Assembly: GCA_963815445.1 (NCBI GenBank)
Contig: CAWFGV010000011.1
Location: forward strand, 434,001-498,000
Direction: 5' to 3'
Length of the DNA: 64,000 nt
Source: JANLYC01 sp963815445
GTDB taxonomy: Bacteria; Actinomycetota; Actinomycetes; Propionibacteriales; Nocardioidaceae
Below are positions 18,165-26,062 of this stretch, one piece after another; the stretch's first letter is position 1; each line of letters starts with the position of its first letter. The position numbers and the translations under genes are program-made. The notes beneath the pieces are model-generated. The model made no database searches and was not told where the DNA came from. It was given only the letters and a program-made list of their open reading frames with translations.

Positions 18165-19643
18165 ATGGGCCAAGAGGTCGAGCGCCGGGAATTCACACGC
18201 GAGGACCGTCGTCGCTATCGAGACAAGGTTCGGCAGTGCCTCGACGTGTTCGCCCGGATGTTGCGGGAGTCCCGGTTCGACGTCGAGCGGCCGATGACGG
18301 GACTGGAGGTCGAGCTCAACCTCGTTGACGACAAATGTGACCCGGCGATGAAGAACGCCGAGGTGCTCGATGCCATCTCAGACCCCGATTTCGTCACCGA
18401 GCTCGGTCAGTTCAATCTCGAGATCAACGTGGCCCCACGGCGGCTGGCGGGCGGCGGCATGAAGGCGTTCGAGGACGATGTCCGCGACAGTCTCAACGCC
18501 GCGGAGGAGAAGGCCCGCAGTGTCGGTGCACACATGGTGACAGTCGGGATCCTGCCGACGCTGCAGACCTCACACATGCACACCGACACCTTGTCGGCGA
18601 ACCCGCGGTATCGGTTGCTCAACGACCAGATTTTCGCGGCCCGTGGTGAGGATCTCGAGATCGCGATCCGCGGGGTCGACCGGTTGCTGGTGACGGCGGA
18701 CTCGATCATGCCCGAGGCCGCGTGCACCTCGATGCAGCTCCACCTGCAGACCAGCCCCGACGACTTCCCGTCGTACTGGAACGCGTCACAGGTGATCGCC
18801 GGTATCCAGCTCGCCCTCGGTGCGAACTCTCCGTTCCTCTTCGGCAAGGAGCTCTGGGCAGAGACACGGATCGCGCTTTTCGAACAGGCCACGGACACCC
18901 GTAGTGAAGAGCTGAAGTCCCAAGGCGTGCGTCCCCGCGTGTGGTTCGGCGAGCGATGGATCACCTCGATCTTCGACCTGTTCGAGGAGAACGTCCGGTA
19001 CTTCCCGGCACTGCTGCCGATCACCGAGGACGAGGACCCCGTCGCCGTCCTCGACAAGGGTGATACCCCGACTCTGCAGGAGCTGCGGTTGCACAACGGC
19101 ACGATCTACCGGTGGAACCGTCCGGTGTACGACGTGGTGCGCGGCGTACCCCACCTGCGCGTCGAGAACCGTGTGCTGCCGTCCGGACCCACGGTGGTCG
19201 ACATGATGGCCAACGCAGCCTTCTACTTCGGTCTGGTGCGTTCACTGGCTGAGGACGAGCGGCCGCTGTGGTCGCAGATGTCGTTCTCGGCGGCAGAGGA
19301 GAACTTCCACTCCGGTGCCACCGACGGAATCAACGCGCAGGTCTACTGGCCCGGGCTCGGCTCCGTCGGTGCTGCCGAGCTCGTCCTTCGTCGCCTTCTT
19401 CCCAAGGCGAAGGAAGGTCTGGACCGGTGGGGCATGGAGGCCGCAGAGAGTGACCGGCTGCTCGGCATCATCGAACAGCGCTGCCTGACCGGACGCAACG
19501 GAGCGACCTGGCAGACGCAGATGTTCCATCGCCTGTTCGACTCCGGGGCGACCGACCGCTTCGACGCCCTGCGTGAGGTCGTTCGCCACTACAGCGAGCA
19601 CATGCACGCCAACCTCCCCGTCCACGAGTGGCCGGTGGATTGA
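18165..19643 (+). CDS. Glutamate-cysteine ligase family (GCS2-like) protein
   Basis: A 492-residue member of the carboxylate-amine/glutamate-cysteine ligase superfamily, which forms a gamma-glutamyl amide with ATP. MTGLEVELNLVD carries the conserved metal-binding glutamates, GQFNLEINVAPRRL the second acidic set, and HLRVENRVLPSGPTVVDMMA the arginine/glutamate block. Actinobacteria use mycothiol instead of glutathione, so the natural product may not be gamma-glutamylcysteine. In related families ergothioneine synthesis (EgtA) uses such a ligase, but no other egt gene is near. The ATG follows AGGAGGA at a distance suited to translation. Confidence 0.8.
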   Translation: MGQEVERREFTREDRRRYRDKVRQCLDVFARMLRESRFDVERPMTGLEVELNLVDDKCDPAMKNAEVLDAISDPDFVTELGQFNLEINVAPRRLAGGGMKAFEDDVRDSLNAAEEKARSVGAHMVTVGILPTLQTSHMHTDTLSANPRYRLLNDQIFAARGEDLEIAIRGVDRLLVTADSIMPEAACTSMQLHLQTSPDDFPSYWNASQVIAGIQLALGANSPFLFGKELWAETRIALFEQATDTRSEELKSQGVRPRVWFGERWITSIFDLFEENVRYFPALLPITEDEDPVAVLDKGDTPTLQELRLHNGTIYRWNRPVYDVVRGVPHLRVENRVLPSGPTVVDMMANAAFYFGLVRSLAEDERPLWSQMSFSAAEENFHSGATDGINAQVYWPGLGSVGAAELVLRRLLPKAKEGLDRWGMEAAESDRLLGIIEQRCLTGRNGATWQTQMFHRLFDSGATDRFDALREVVRHYSEHMHANLPVHEWPVD

Positions 19644-19673
19644 GACCGCTGAAAAGCTGTGCCTGGCCGGGCG

Positions 19674-19693
19674 CGGACCGAGCTGTCGGTCCG
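19674..19693 (+). terminator. Hairpin after the ligase gene
   Basis: CGGACCG-AGCTGT-CGGTCCG, a perfect 7-bp stem 30 nt after the stop, followed by a GC-rich stretch without a U-run. Confidence 0.5.
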
Positions 19694-19731
19694 GCCCCAT
19701 CGAGGCATATCGTGCGCGGGGGATCGTCCGG

Positions 19732-19737
19732 TAGCGT
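19732..19737 (+). promoter_or_regulatory. Possible -10 (TAGCGT) for the universal stress protein gene
   Basis: TAGCGT lies 68 nt before the ATG at 19806, between the hairpin of the previous gene and a Shine-Dalgarno. Two copies of ACCATCGGC follow within the predicted leader. No firm -35 is seen. Confidence 0.35.
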
Positions 19738-19805
19738 TCGGGCCAGGACCATCGGCCCACGACCATCGGCGCGGTGCCGCCGGCGTCCGGGAGAAGGAGC
19801 AACTC

Positions 19806-20210
19806 ATGGGTGTCATCGTGGTGGGCTACGTGCCCAAGGCGGAGGGTCATGCGGCGTTGCGCCTGGCTGCCGAGGAAGCCAAGCTCCGCGACGCCAGCCT
19901 CGTCGTCGTCAACTCACACAGGGGTGGCCGTGAGTTCGACCGCGACGACGCCGAAGAGGTCGAGAGCGCGCTCGACGAGGTCCGTGATCAGCTCACGAAG
20001 GCCGGGGTCGAGCACGAGATCCGTCAGCTGGTCCGCGGCATGGATCCGGCCGAGGACCTCATCAATGTCGCGGCCGAAGTAGCTGCCGATTTCATCGTGA
20101 TCGGGCTGCGCAGGCGCAGCCCGGTCGGCAAGCTGATTCTCGGGAGCAACGCCCAGCGCATCCTGCTCGACGCACCCTGCCCGGTGCTGGCGGTCAAGGC
20201 CGCAGAGTGA
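19806..20210 (+). CDS. Universal stress protein (UspA family)
   Basis: A 134-residue single UspA domain. The nucleotide-binding signature G-2x-G-9x-G(S/N) is visible near the C-terminus (VIGLRRRSPVGKLILGSNAQ followed by ILLDAPCPVLAVK), indicating an ATP-binding type. The N-terminal strand (GVIVVGYVPKAEGHAAL) lacks the usual Asp after the first strand. ATG 19806 is preceded by GGGAGAAGGAG at good spacing; an in-frame upstream extension has no ribosome site. Its stop overlaps the GTG of the HhH-GPD gene, so the two are translationally coupled. Confidence 0.92.
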   Translation: MGVIVVGYVPKAEGHAALRLAAEEAKLRDASLVVVNSHRGGREFDRDDAEEVESALDEVRDQLTKAGVEHEIRQLVRGMDPAEDLINVAAEVAADFIVIGLRRRSPVGKLILGSNAQRILLDAPCPVLAVKAAE

Positions 20211-20785
20211 CGCTGCAGATCGCGCAGGACGTCGCGGCAGACGAAGTCCTGTCAACGAACGCGTTCGCCTTGCTGGCGGGGATGCTCCTCGACCAGCAGT
20301 TCCCGATGGAACGCGCCTTCGCAGGTCCGGCCAAGATTCTCGACCGTTTCGGCACCCTCGATCCCGAGACGATCTCCGGCGCACCCCCTGAGGAGTTCGC
20401 TGCCGTGTGCGCCACGCCGCCGGCCGTGCACCGGTTCCCCGGTGCCATGGCGGCGCGCATCCAGGAGCTGGCCGCTCACGTCGTGGAGTTCTATGCAGGT
20501 CGAACCGCCGCGCTGTGGGAGACCGCCGAGTCCGGTGCGGAGCTGCTACGCCGCATGCAGGCCCTGCCCGGCTTCGGCAAGCAGAAGTCGCAGATCTTCA
20601 TCGCCCTGCTCGGCAAGCAGCTCGCCGTGCGTCCGGACGGTTGGGAGAAAGCTGCCGGTGCATACGCGGAGGAAGGCTCCTATCGTTCCGTTGCTGACGT
20701 CCGGGACCCGGACTCGTTGGAGCGTGTCCGCCGGTTCAAGCGCGAACAGAAGGCGGCGAAGGCCGCGCACGGCGCCAAGGCCTGA
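20207..20785 (+). CDS. HhH-GPD-type DNA glycosylase-like protein
   Basis: A 192-residue protein of the uncharacterised HhH-GPD family seen in actinobacteria (TIGR03252-like). LLAGMLLDQQFPMERAF matches the glycosylase start helix with the conserved DQQ, and MQALPGFGKQKSQIFIALLG is the helix-hairpin-helix with LPGFG. The catalytic aspartate of HhH-GPD glycosylases would be expected further on. The C-terminus instead runs into a short Arg/Lys/Ala tail, so base-excision activity is not assured. It starts with GTG overlapping the Usp stop by 4 bp. It is convergent with the PNPOx gene (19-bp gap). Confidence 0.8.
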   Translation: MTLQIAQDVAADEVLSTNAFALLAGMLLDQQFPMERAFAGPAKILDRFGTLDPETISGAPPEEFAAVCATPPAVHRFPGAMAARIQELAAHVVEFYAGRTAALWETAESGAELLRRMQALPGFGKQKSQIFIALLGKQLAVRPDGWEKAAGAYAEEGSYRSVADVRDPDSLERVRRFKREQKAAKAAHGAKA

Positions 20786-20804
20786 CACGCAAACCCCGCG
20801 CTGC

Positions 20805-21512
20805 TCACGAGAGCTGAGCATGTCGCTGTCGTACGTCCGCGGGTACATCGAGCCCGGCCGCATCCACATCGACCTCGATCTCGGCCGCAGCGGTGCGCAA
20901 CGGAACGACGCCCGCCCAGACGCCCGCGTCAATGTCGCTCTGGTCGTCCGAGACCCCACCGGTCCGCCGTTTGATGGACGCCTCCCGGAGCGGAACTGCC
21001 AGTACCCCCGTGGCTGCCAGCTCCTTGCGAGTATGCGCGCGCAGCGTGATCGAACGGCCCGGCACGATGTGATCGACGATCAGGTCGAGGGCGGCGCGCT
21101 TCTCGTCGTCGTCGACCACGGCACGCGGCCTGCCGATCACGACGGCAGACCGGTAGTTCATGGAGTGGTGGAACGCCGACCGAGCCAGCACGAGGCCGTC
21201 GACGTGGGTCACGGTCACACAGATGTCGTGCTCCAGCGTCGCCGTGAGGATGCCCGCAGCGACAGATCCGTGCAGGTAGAGAGTGCCACCGTCGTCAGGG
21301 CCCTCGGGGGCGACCGCTAGCGCCATGGGCAGGACGACGGGATGCGCGGCGAGCCCCGCATCACCTGGCATCAGGACGCCGACGTGGCACACCAAGGCCT
21401 GCTCGAGGAGCGCGAGCAGATCGGCGCGATCCCCCGTGGCTCGCTCGGGATGCCTGCGGACGCGGGTCCGGGTCGTGGGGGAGACGCCAGGAGATCTCAC
21501 TGTCGTGGTCAT
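20805..21512 (-). CDS. Pyridoxamine 5'-phosphate oxidase family protein
   Basis: A 235-residue split-barrel flavin protein of the PNPOx-like family. LLEQALVCHVGVL, GTLYLHGSVAAGIL, DICVTVTHVDGLVLARSAFHHSMNYRS and IVPGRS (the usual LVPGR) are the family blocks of the type found beside MocR regulators. The HHSMNYRSAVV segment lines the flavin site in relatives. ATG 21512 is preferred over ATG at 21539 because CACACT lies 6 nt upstream. It is divergent from the MocR regulator across 104 bp holding GGCCAATC repeats, so control by that regulator, and a link to vitamin B6, are likely but inferred. Confidence 0.82.
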   Translation of the reverse strand: MTTTVRSPGVSPTTRTRVRRHPERATGDRADLLALLEQALVCHVGVLMPGDAGLAAHPVVLPMALAVAPEGPDDGGTLYLHGSVAAGILTATLEHDICVTVTHVDGLVLARSAFHHSMNYRSAVVIGRPRAVVDDDEKRAALDLIVDHIVPGRSITLRAHTRKELAATGVLAVPLREASIKRRTGGVSDDQSDIDAGVWAGVVPLRTAAAEIEVDVDAAGLDVPADVRQRHAQLS

Positions 21513-21518
21513 GGGTCC

Positions 21519-21524
21519 AGTGTG
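21519..21524 (-). promoter_or_regulatory. -10 hexamer CACACT, leaderless promoter
   Basis: On the minus strand CACACT ends 6 nt before the ATG at 21512 of the PNPOx-family gene. Confidence 0.45.
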
Positions 21525-21536
21525 TGCGTGGAGTGG

Positions 21537-21585
21537 CATACTGACACGGGCCAATCGTCCGCTATTCAGGTAGGCCAATCTACCT
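21537..21585 (+). promoter_or_regulatory. MocR/PNPOx control region with GGCCAATC repeats
   Basis: A -10-like CATACT (21537-21542) points toward the MocR gene. GGCCAATC occurs twice as a direct repeat (21549-21556 and 21573-21580, 24 bp apart), and the second copy lies in a perfect inverted repeat AGGTAG-GCCAAT-CTACCT (21568-21585). Direct repeats with an extra inverted copy are typical of MocR-family binding sites. The first repeat would sit at the predicted transcript start, a repressing position. Confidence 0.5.
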
Positions 21586-21616
21586 CGGTGCAACTCGACC
21601 GGGCCCAGGAGGCGCC

Positions 21617-23011
21617 GTGACCAACGCTTCGCCGACGCCCCTCGCCCTCCGGCTGGAGCGCACCGGACGCGACACCCTTCCGGTCCAGCTCGCGGGGCAG
21701 ATCCGTGAGCTGGTGAGCCGCGGTGCGCTCGGCCGGGGAGAGCGGCTACCGTCCTCGCGCTCGCTCGCCGCGGACCTGGGCGTAGCGCGGGCAGTGGTCG
21801 AGACGGCCTTCGACCAGCTCGTGGCCGAGGGCTGGCTCGTGACCCGCCTTGGTGCGGGCACATTCGTCGGCGACGTCGGCGTTCCGACATCGCGGCCGCG
21901 TGCGGACATGGGGTCCGGCCGACCCAGCTCGTCGAGGTCGCCTGCCCTGGTGAGCTTCGACACCGGGACGCCGTACGTGGATTCCCGGTTGGAGGCCGGC
22001 TGGCGGCGGGCCTGGCGGGAGGCCGCGCAGGCACCCATGCCGCGCGGCTACCCCGATCCAGCCGGGATCGCCGAGCTGAGAGAGCTGCTGGCGGCGTACG
22101 TCGCTCGCCGCCGCGGCGTCATGTGCTCGGCCGACGAGGTGCTCGTGACGGCCGGGACCACGCACGGTCTGGCGCTGGTCCTCGACAACATCGACCGCGG
22201 GACGGTGGCCATCGAGGACCCCGGGTACCGGGCCGCGGTCGAGGTTGCTCGCACCGCTCGGTTCGACGTCGCGGACATCCCGGTGGACGACGACGGCATC
22301 TCGGTCGATGCACTGACCGGATGTGCGGCTGACGTCCGGGCCGTCTATGTCACGCCCGCGCACCAGCACCCCACTGGGGTCACGATGACCGCGTCGAGGC
22401 GGGTCGCACTGGTGGCCGAAGCACGCCGTCGCGGCGCTGTGATCATCGAGGACGACTATGACTCCGAGTTCCGGTACGACGTCGCGCCACTGCCCGCGCT
22501 CGCTTCGCTGTCGCGCGACGTCATCTATCTGGGTACGGCCGCCAAAGCCGTGCACCCCGCGCTGCGCATGGGCTGGCTCGTTGGTCCGGCCGACCTGGTA
22601 GCCGGGCTTGCCGCGCAGCGAGCCCGCAGACATGACCATCCAAGCTGGCCGGTCCAGCGTGCCTTTCTCGCGATGCTGCGTGACGGCCACGTCGACCGGC
22701 TGGTCCGCTCGGCCCGGCGGGTCTATGCCGAGCGCAGTGAGCTCGTACGCCGACGGCTGGCGCCGTTCGCGCGGGTCCACGGTGCGGGTGCGGGTATGTA
22801 CGTGACGGTCCCGCTGGCCGCTCCGGTTGCGCAGTCGGTCGTAGTGGCTGCGAGGCGGGTGGGTCTCGAGGTGCCGCTGCTGTCGGCATACGGGCGGACC
22901 GACCTTCGAGACGGCCTCGTATTGGGCTTCGGTGGGGTGACGGCCGACGAGTTGGAGCAATGCCTGGATGTCGTGACCGCCACACTGGCCAGCGGCCGGG
23001 GCGTGGCTTGA
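21617..23011 (+). CDS. MocR/PdxR-family regulator (GntR wHTH + aminotransferase-like)
   Basis: A 464-residue regulator. Residues about 10-80 are a GntR winged helix (PVQLAGQIRELVSRGALGRG; LPSSRSLAADLGVARAVV). The rest is a fold-type I aminotransferase domain that binds PLP as effector: VTAGTTHGLALVLDNI, VYVTPAHQHPTG, IIEDDYDSEFRYD and the PLP-lysine region YLGTAAKAVHPALRMGW. Relatives activate or repress PLP synthesis (PdxR), taurine or GABA genes. Start is GTG following AGGAGGCGCC. Divergent transcription from a PNPOx-family gene and the repeats between them support mutual control. PdxR identity is not proven, as no pdxST is in the window. Confidence 0.87.
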   Translation: MTNASPTPLALRLERTGRDTLPVQLAGQIRELVSRGALGRGERLPSSRSLAADLGVARAVVETAFDQLVAEGWLVTRLGAGTFVGDVGVPTSRPRADMGSGRPSSSRSPALVSFDTGTPYVDSRLEAGWRRAWREAAQAPMPRGYPDPAGIAELRELLAAYVARRRGVMCSADEVLVTAGTTHGLALVLDNIDRGTVAIEDPGYRAAVEVARTARFDVADIPVDDDGISVDALTGCAADVRAVYVTPAHQHPTGVTMTASRRVALVAEARRRGAVIIEDDYDSEFRYDVAPLPALASLSRDVIYLGTAAKAVHPALRMGWLVGPADLVAGLAAQRARRHDHPSWPVQRAFLAMLRDGHVDRLVRSARRVYAERSELVRRRLAPFARVHGAGAGMYVTVPLAAPVAQSVVVAARRVGLEVPLLSAYGRTDLRDGLVLGFGGVTADELEQCLDVVTATLASGRGVA

Positions 23012-23100
23012 GCCCGGTCCGGTTCGTGTCACAATGGAGGCGCGGCTCTTGACATGACCGGGCTTTGCCGCGCCCCCGATCCATCTATGAGAGGACGTTC

Positions 23101-24699
23101 GTGTCGCCGAGCACGTCCCGCACCCTTCCAGATTCTCTGCTCTCCCACGCTTCGGTGGTTCGCCTCATCGCCCAGGGACAGCGCGAGGGACAAGTCTCCC
23201 CGAACGACATCCGGACCGCCTGTGAGGATGCCGATGTCAGCCCGGCTCAACGCAAGAAGCTGCTCAAGCACCTGGCGGCGCAGGGTGTGAGCGTGGCCAT
23301 CGGCGCGGAGGAGTCCGTGCACCCCAAGCGAGTGGCAGCTGCCGTGACGAAGCGGGCCACGGTGACAGCGGCAGCCAAGAAGGCCGCGGCGAAGAAGCCG
23401 CCGTCCACCAAGACCCCGGCGAAGAAGGCGGCTGCCAGGAGCGACGGGGCAGCGACCGAGAAGGTGGCCGCGAAGAAGGCCGCCTCCGTCACCAAGACCT
23501 CCAGCCGGTCCACGTCGGCCGACAAGCCGCCCACCGCGAAGACAGCCAAGTCCGCGGCGGCCAAGAAGGCCGCGGGCGCAGAGCCGGCACCCGAGATCGA
23601 AGCCACCGCGGTCGTGGCCGATGCGCCCGTGGATGCAGAGGGCAAGAAGTCGTTGGCAGACATCGACGACGCCGTGTTCGAGAAGGATCTCGAGACCGAT
23701 CCGACCTTGAAGGAGGACGAGAAGCAGGGCTTCACGATCTCCGAGGCGGACGAGGCCGACGAGCCCGAGCAGACCGTCACGGTGGCCGGTGCCACGGCTG
23801 ACCCGGTGAAGGACTACCTCAAGCAGATCGGCAAGGTTCCTCTCCTCAACGCCGAGATGGAGGTCGAGCTCGCCAAACGCATCGAGGCCGGCCTCTTCTC
23901 CGAGGAGAAGCTCGCCCGAGAGAACAAGGTCTCGGCGAAGATGCTCGACGAGCTCGGCTGGATCGCCGAAGACGGCCGTCGAGCCAAGAATCACCTGCTC
24001 GAGGCCAACCTGCGGCTGGTCGTGTCACTGGCCAAGCGCTACACCGGGCGCGGCATGCTCTTCCTCGACCTGATCCAAGAAGGCAACCTCGGCCTGATTC
24101 GCGCCGTCGAGAAGTTCGACTACACCAAGGGTTACAAGTTCTCGACGTACGCCACCTGGTGGATCCGCCAGGCCATCACGCGAGCCATGGCCGACCAGGC
24201 GCGGACGATCCGGATCCCGGTCCACATGGTCGAGGTCATCAACAAGCTGGCCCGCGTCCAGCGTCAGATGCTGCAGGACCTGGGCCGTGAGCCGACGCCG
24301 GAGGAGCTGGCCAAGGAGCTCGACATGACCCCGGAGAAGGTGGTCGAGGTCCAGAAGTACGGTCGCGAGCCGATCTCCCTCCACACGCCCCTCGGTGAGG
24401 ACGGCGACTCGGAGTTCGGTGACCTCATCGAGGACTCCGAAGCCATCGTCCCGGCCGATGCCGTCTCGTTCACGTTGCTGCAGGAGCAGCTTCATGCGGT
24501 GCTGGACACCCTGTCCGAACGTGAGGCCGGTGTTGTCTCGATGCGCTTCGGTCTCACCGACGGACAGCCCAAGACCCTCGACGAGATCGGCAAGGTCTAC
24601 GGGGTGACCCGCGAGCGGATCCGCCAGATCGAGTCCAAGACCATGTCGAAGCTCAGGCACCCGTCCCGCTCGCAGGTGTTGCGCGACTACCTCGACTGA
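23101..24699 (+). CDS. sigA: Principal RNA polymerase sigma factor SigA/HrdB
   Basis: A 532-residue group 1 sigma factor. The N-terminal 180 residues include an RPOD region 1.1-like start (VVRLIAQGQREGQVSPNDIR), then a Lys/Ala/Pro-rich histone-H1-like tract, then an acidic stretch. This matches HrdB-type factors. Region 1.2 (DPVKDYLKQIGKVPLLNAEM), region 2 (ANLRLVVSLAKRYTGRGML; EGNLGLIRAVEKFDYTKGYK), region 3 and region 4.2 (LDEIGKVYGVTRERIRQIE) are complete. GTG 23101 follows AGAGGA; an upstream in-frame TTG has no support. A TTGACA lies at 23049-23054 but no convincing -10 follows at normal spacing. It is monocistronic by context. Confidence 0.97.
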   Translation: MSPSTSRTLPDSLLSHASVVRLIAQGQREGQVSPNDIRTACEDADVSPAQRKKLLKHLAAQGVSVAIGAEESVHPKRVAAAVTKRATVTAAAKKAAAKKPPSTKTPAKKAAARSDGAATEKVAAKKAASVTKTSSRSTSADKPPTAKTAKSAAAKKAAGAEPAPEIEATAVVADAPVDAEGKKSLADIDDAVFEKDLETDPTLKEDEKQGFTISEADEADEPEQTVTVAGATADPVKDYLKQIGKVPLLNAEMEVELAKRIEAGLFSEEKLARENKVSAKMLDELGWIAEDGRRAKNHLLEANLRLVVSLAKRYTGRGMLFLDLIQEGNLGLIRAVEKFDYTKGYKFSTYATWWIRQAITRAMADQARTIRIPVHMVEVINKLARVQRQMLQDLGREPTPEELAKELDMTPEKVVEVQKYGREPISLHTPLGEDGDSEFGDLIEDSEAIVPADAVSFTLLQEQLHAVLDTLSEREAGVVSMRFGLTDGQPKTLDEIGKVYGVTRERIRQIESKTMSKLRHPSRSQVLRDYLD

Positions 24700-24790
24700 G
24701 GGTCGTCACGCGTTCGGAGCCTCCCGCAGGGCAGAGGCCAATATCTGCCTAGCACCTCGGGCTGGGGTGCATCCGACCCGTGACCTGCGC

Positions 24791-24806
24791 TGCGGGACGT
24801 CCCGCA
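24791..24806. terminator. Palindrome after sigA, possible terminator
   Basis: TGCGGGACGTCCCGCA is a perfect 16-bp palindrome 91 nt after the sigA stop. It can fold as a short hairpin or be a dimeric protein site. There is no U-run, so a terminator role is tentative. Confidence 0.35.
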
Positions 24807-24851
24807 ACGGGAATCGGGGGCAGACATTTCATGACCAACCCTTGGCAAGGC

Positions 24852-24869
24852 TTGACCTCCCCTTGAGGT
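24852..24869 (+). promoter_or_regulatory. TTGACC with ACCTC-N5-GAGGT inverted repeat
   Basis: Upstream of the DoxX-Rieske gene, a TTGACC -35-like element overlaps ACCTC-CCCTT-GAGGT. The half-sites resemble those of SoxR/MerR-type promoters but the arms are several bp closer together, and no -10 follows at 17-20 bp. Function is uncertain. Confidence 0.25.
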
Positions 24870-24890
24870 TCGAAACCGCACCATGCTGGT

Positions 24891-25973
24891 GTGACCTCGA
24901 GCCGCTACCAACGCCGAGCCGATCAGGCGCCGGCGTCGACCCGACCCGAGTGGTGGAAGGGCTCAGAGTGGGAGACCAGGCGCTTGCGGCAGCCCGGCTG
25001 GGTGCTGCTGCCGCTGCGGGCGTTCCTGGGTGCGACCTTCATCTATGCAAGCCTTCAGAAGCTGAGCAACCCGGACTTCTTCAACTCCGGTTCGCCGGTG
25101 TCCGTGCAGCATCAGATGCAGAGTCTGGCGCCCACGAGCCCGATCGGTCCGCTGGTGCAGCTGAGCCAGCACGCGGGAGTTCTCGTCGGCCTGGTCATCG
25201 CACTGGGTGAACTTGCGGTAGGACTGGGCACGCTGCTGGGCCTGAAGGCCCGGTTGGCGGCTGCCGGCGGAGCCGTGTTGGCCCTGTCGTTCTTCCTCAC
25301 GGTCAGCTGGAACACCAGCCCGTACTACTACGGCGCCGACATCGTCTTCCTCTTCGCCTGGACCCCGTTCATCGCGATCGGCGCTGCGGATGTGATGTCT
25401 CTCGACGCCTGGATCGCCGACCGCGCTTCGCCTCTCGGTCGAGCCCGCGGCCAGACGGCATCCCGCGCAGCCCGAGAACGCGAGCGCCGCGCAATACTCA
25501 CGACCGGCTTGCTAGGGTTGCTCCTCGGCGGGTTCACCGCCTGGTTCGGCCGACTACTGGGCGGCCCAAGCGATCCGGCCGCCATGGGCATCGCCTCCGG
25601 CGGGCTCGCGAAGACAGGTCCGTCCCCCACCCCGCCCCACAGCACGAGCCAGGCGGGCACTCCTGCCGGAATGACCCGGCTGGGTGCGGTCAGTGTCCTG
25701 CCCGTCGGGAAGGCTGGTCAGTTCCCCGACCCCGCGACCGGAAACCCGGCGTGGATCATCCGAACCGGCCAGCTGTCCTTCGCGGCGTTCAGCGCCGTGT
25801 GCACGCATGCAGGTTGCACCGTGAACTACGACCCCAACAGCCAAGAGTTCGTGTGCCCATGTCATGGCGGCACCTTCAGTGCCAAGACCGGGGAGGTGCT
25901 CGGTGGTCCGCCGCCGGCTCCTCTCGGATCAATCCATGTTGAGGTCGCCAACGGACAGATCTACGTCAAGTAG
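24891..25973 (+). CDS. DoxX-like membrane domain fused to a Rieske [2Fe-2S] domain
   Basis: A 360-residue two-domain protein. Residues about 38-175 form a four-helix DoxX/DoxD-like membrane domain (PLRAFLGATFIYASLQKL; ALGELAVGLGTLLGL). A fifth hydrophobic helix (about 202-222) and a Pro/Thr/Ser linker lead to a Rieske domain (about 265-360) with both cluster boxes intact: CTHAGC (304-309) and CPCHGG (322-327). Cys304, His306, Cys322 and His325 should bind the cluster and Cys309/Cys324 form the usual disulfide. DoxD is the small subunit of thiosulfate:quinone oxidoreductase, so a membrane redox role near the quinone pool is suggested. Orientation and electron partner are unknown. Confidence 0.85.
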   Translation: MTSSRYQRRADQAPASTRPEWWKGSEWETRRLRQPGWVLLPLRAFLGATFIYASLQKLSNPDFFNSGSPVSVQHQMQSLAPTSPIGPLVQLSQHAGVLVGLVIALGELAVGLGTLLGLKARLAAAGGAVLALSFFLTVSWNTSPYYYGADIVFLFAWTPFIAIGAADVMSLDAWIADRASPLGRARGQTASRAARERERRAILTTGLLGLLLGGFTAWFGRLLGGPSDPAAMGIASGGLAKTGPSPTPPHSTSQAGTPAGMTRLGAVSVLPVGKAGQFPDPATGNPAWIIRTGQLSFAAFSAVCTHAGCTVNYDPNSQEFVCPCHGGTFSAKTGEVLGGPPPAPLGSIHVEVANGQIYVK

Positions 25974-26024
25974 CAGTCCGCGCGGTAGAGGAGTCGCTCA
26001 GACTGCGCCACTACCTCTGCTGGG

Positions 26025-26048
26025 CACGCTCCCGACGATCCGAGCGTG
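26025..26048. repeat. Inverted repeat CACGCTC-N10-GAGCGTG
   Basis: Perfect 7-bp arms 14 bp before the start of the DAO-family oxidoreductase gene. It could be an operator or a hairpin after the DoxX-Rieske gene. Confidence 0.35.
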
Positions 26049-26062
26049 GGAGTCTTCTCCCC

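Noticed and set aside
23049..23077. TTGACA upstream of sigA as a full promoter
   Set aside because: No acceptable -10 sequence at 16-19 bp; left unannotated.
24860..24884. tRNA-like TTCGAAAC motif upstream of the DoxX-Rieske gene
   Set aside because: No acceptor, D or anticodon stem can be drawn around it, so it is not a tRNA.
24852..24890. SoxR-regulated promoter before the DoxX-Rieske gene
   Set aside because: Half-sites look right but the arms are about 5 bp too close and no -10 is placed correctly; kept only as a low-confidence site.
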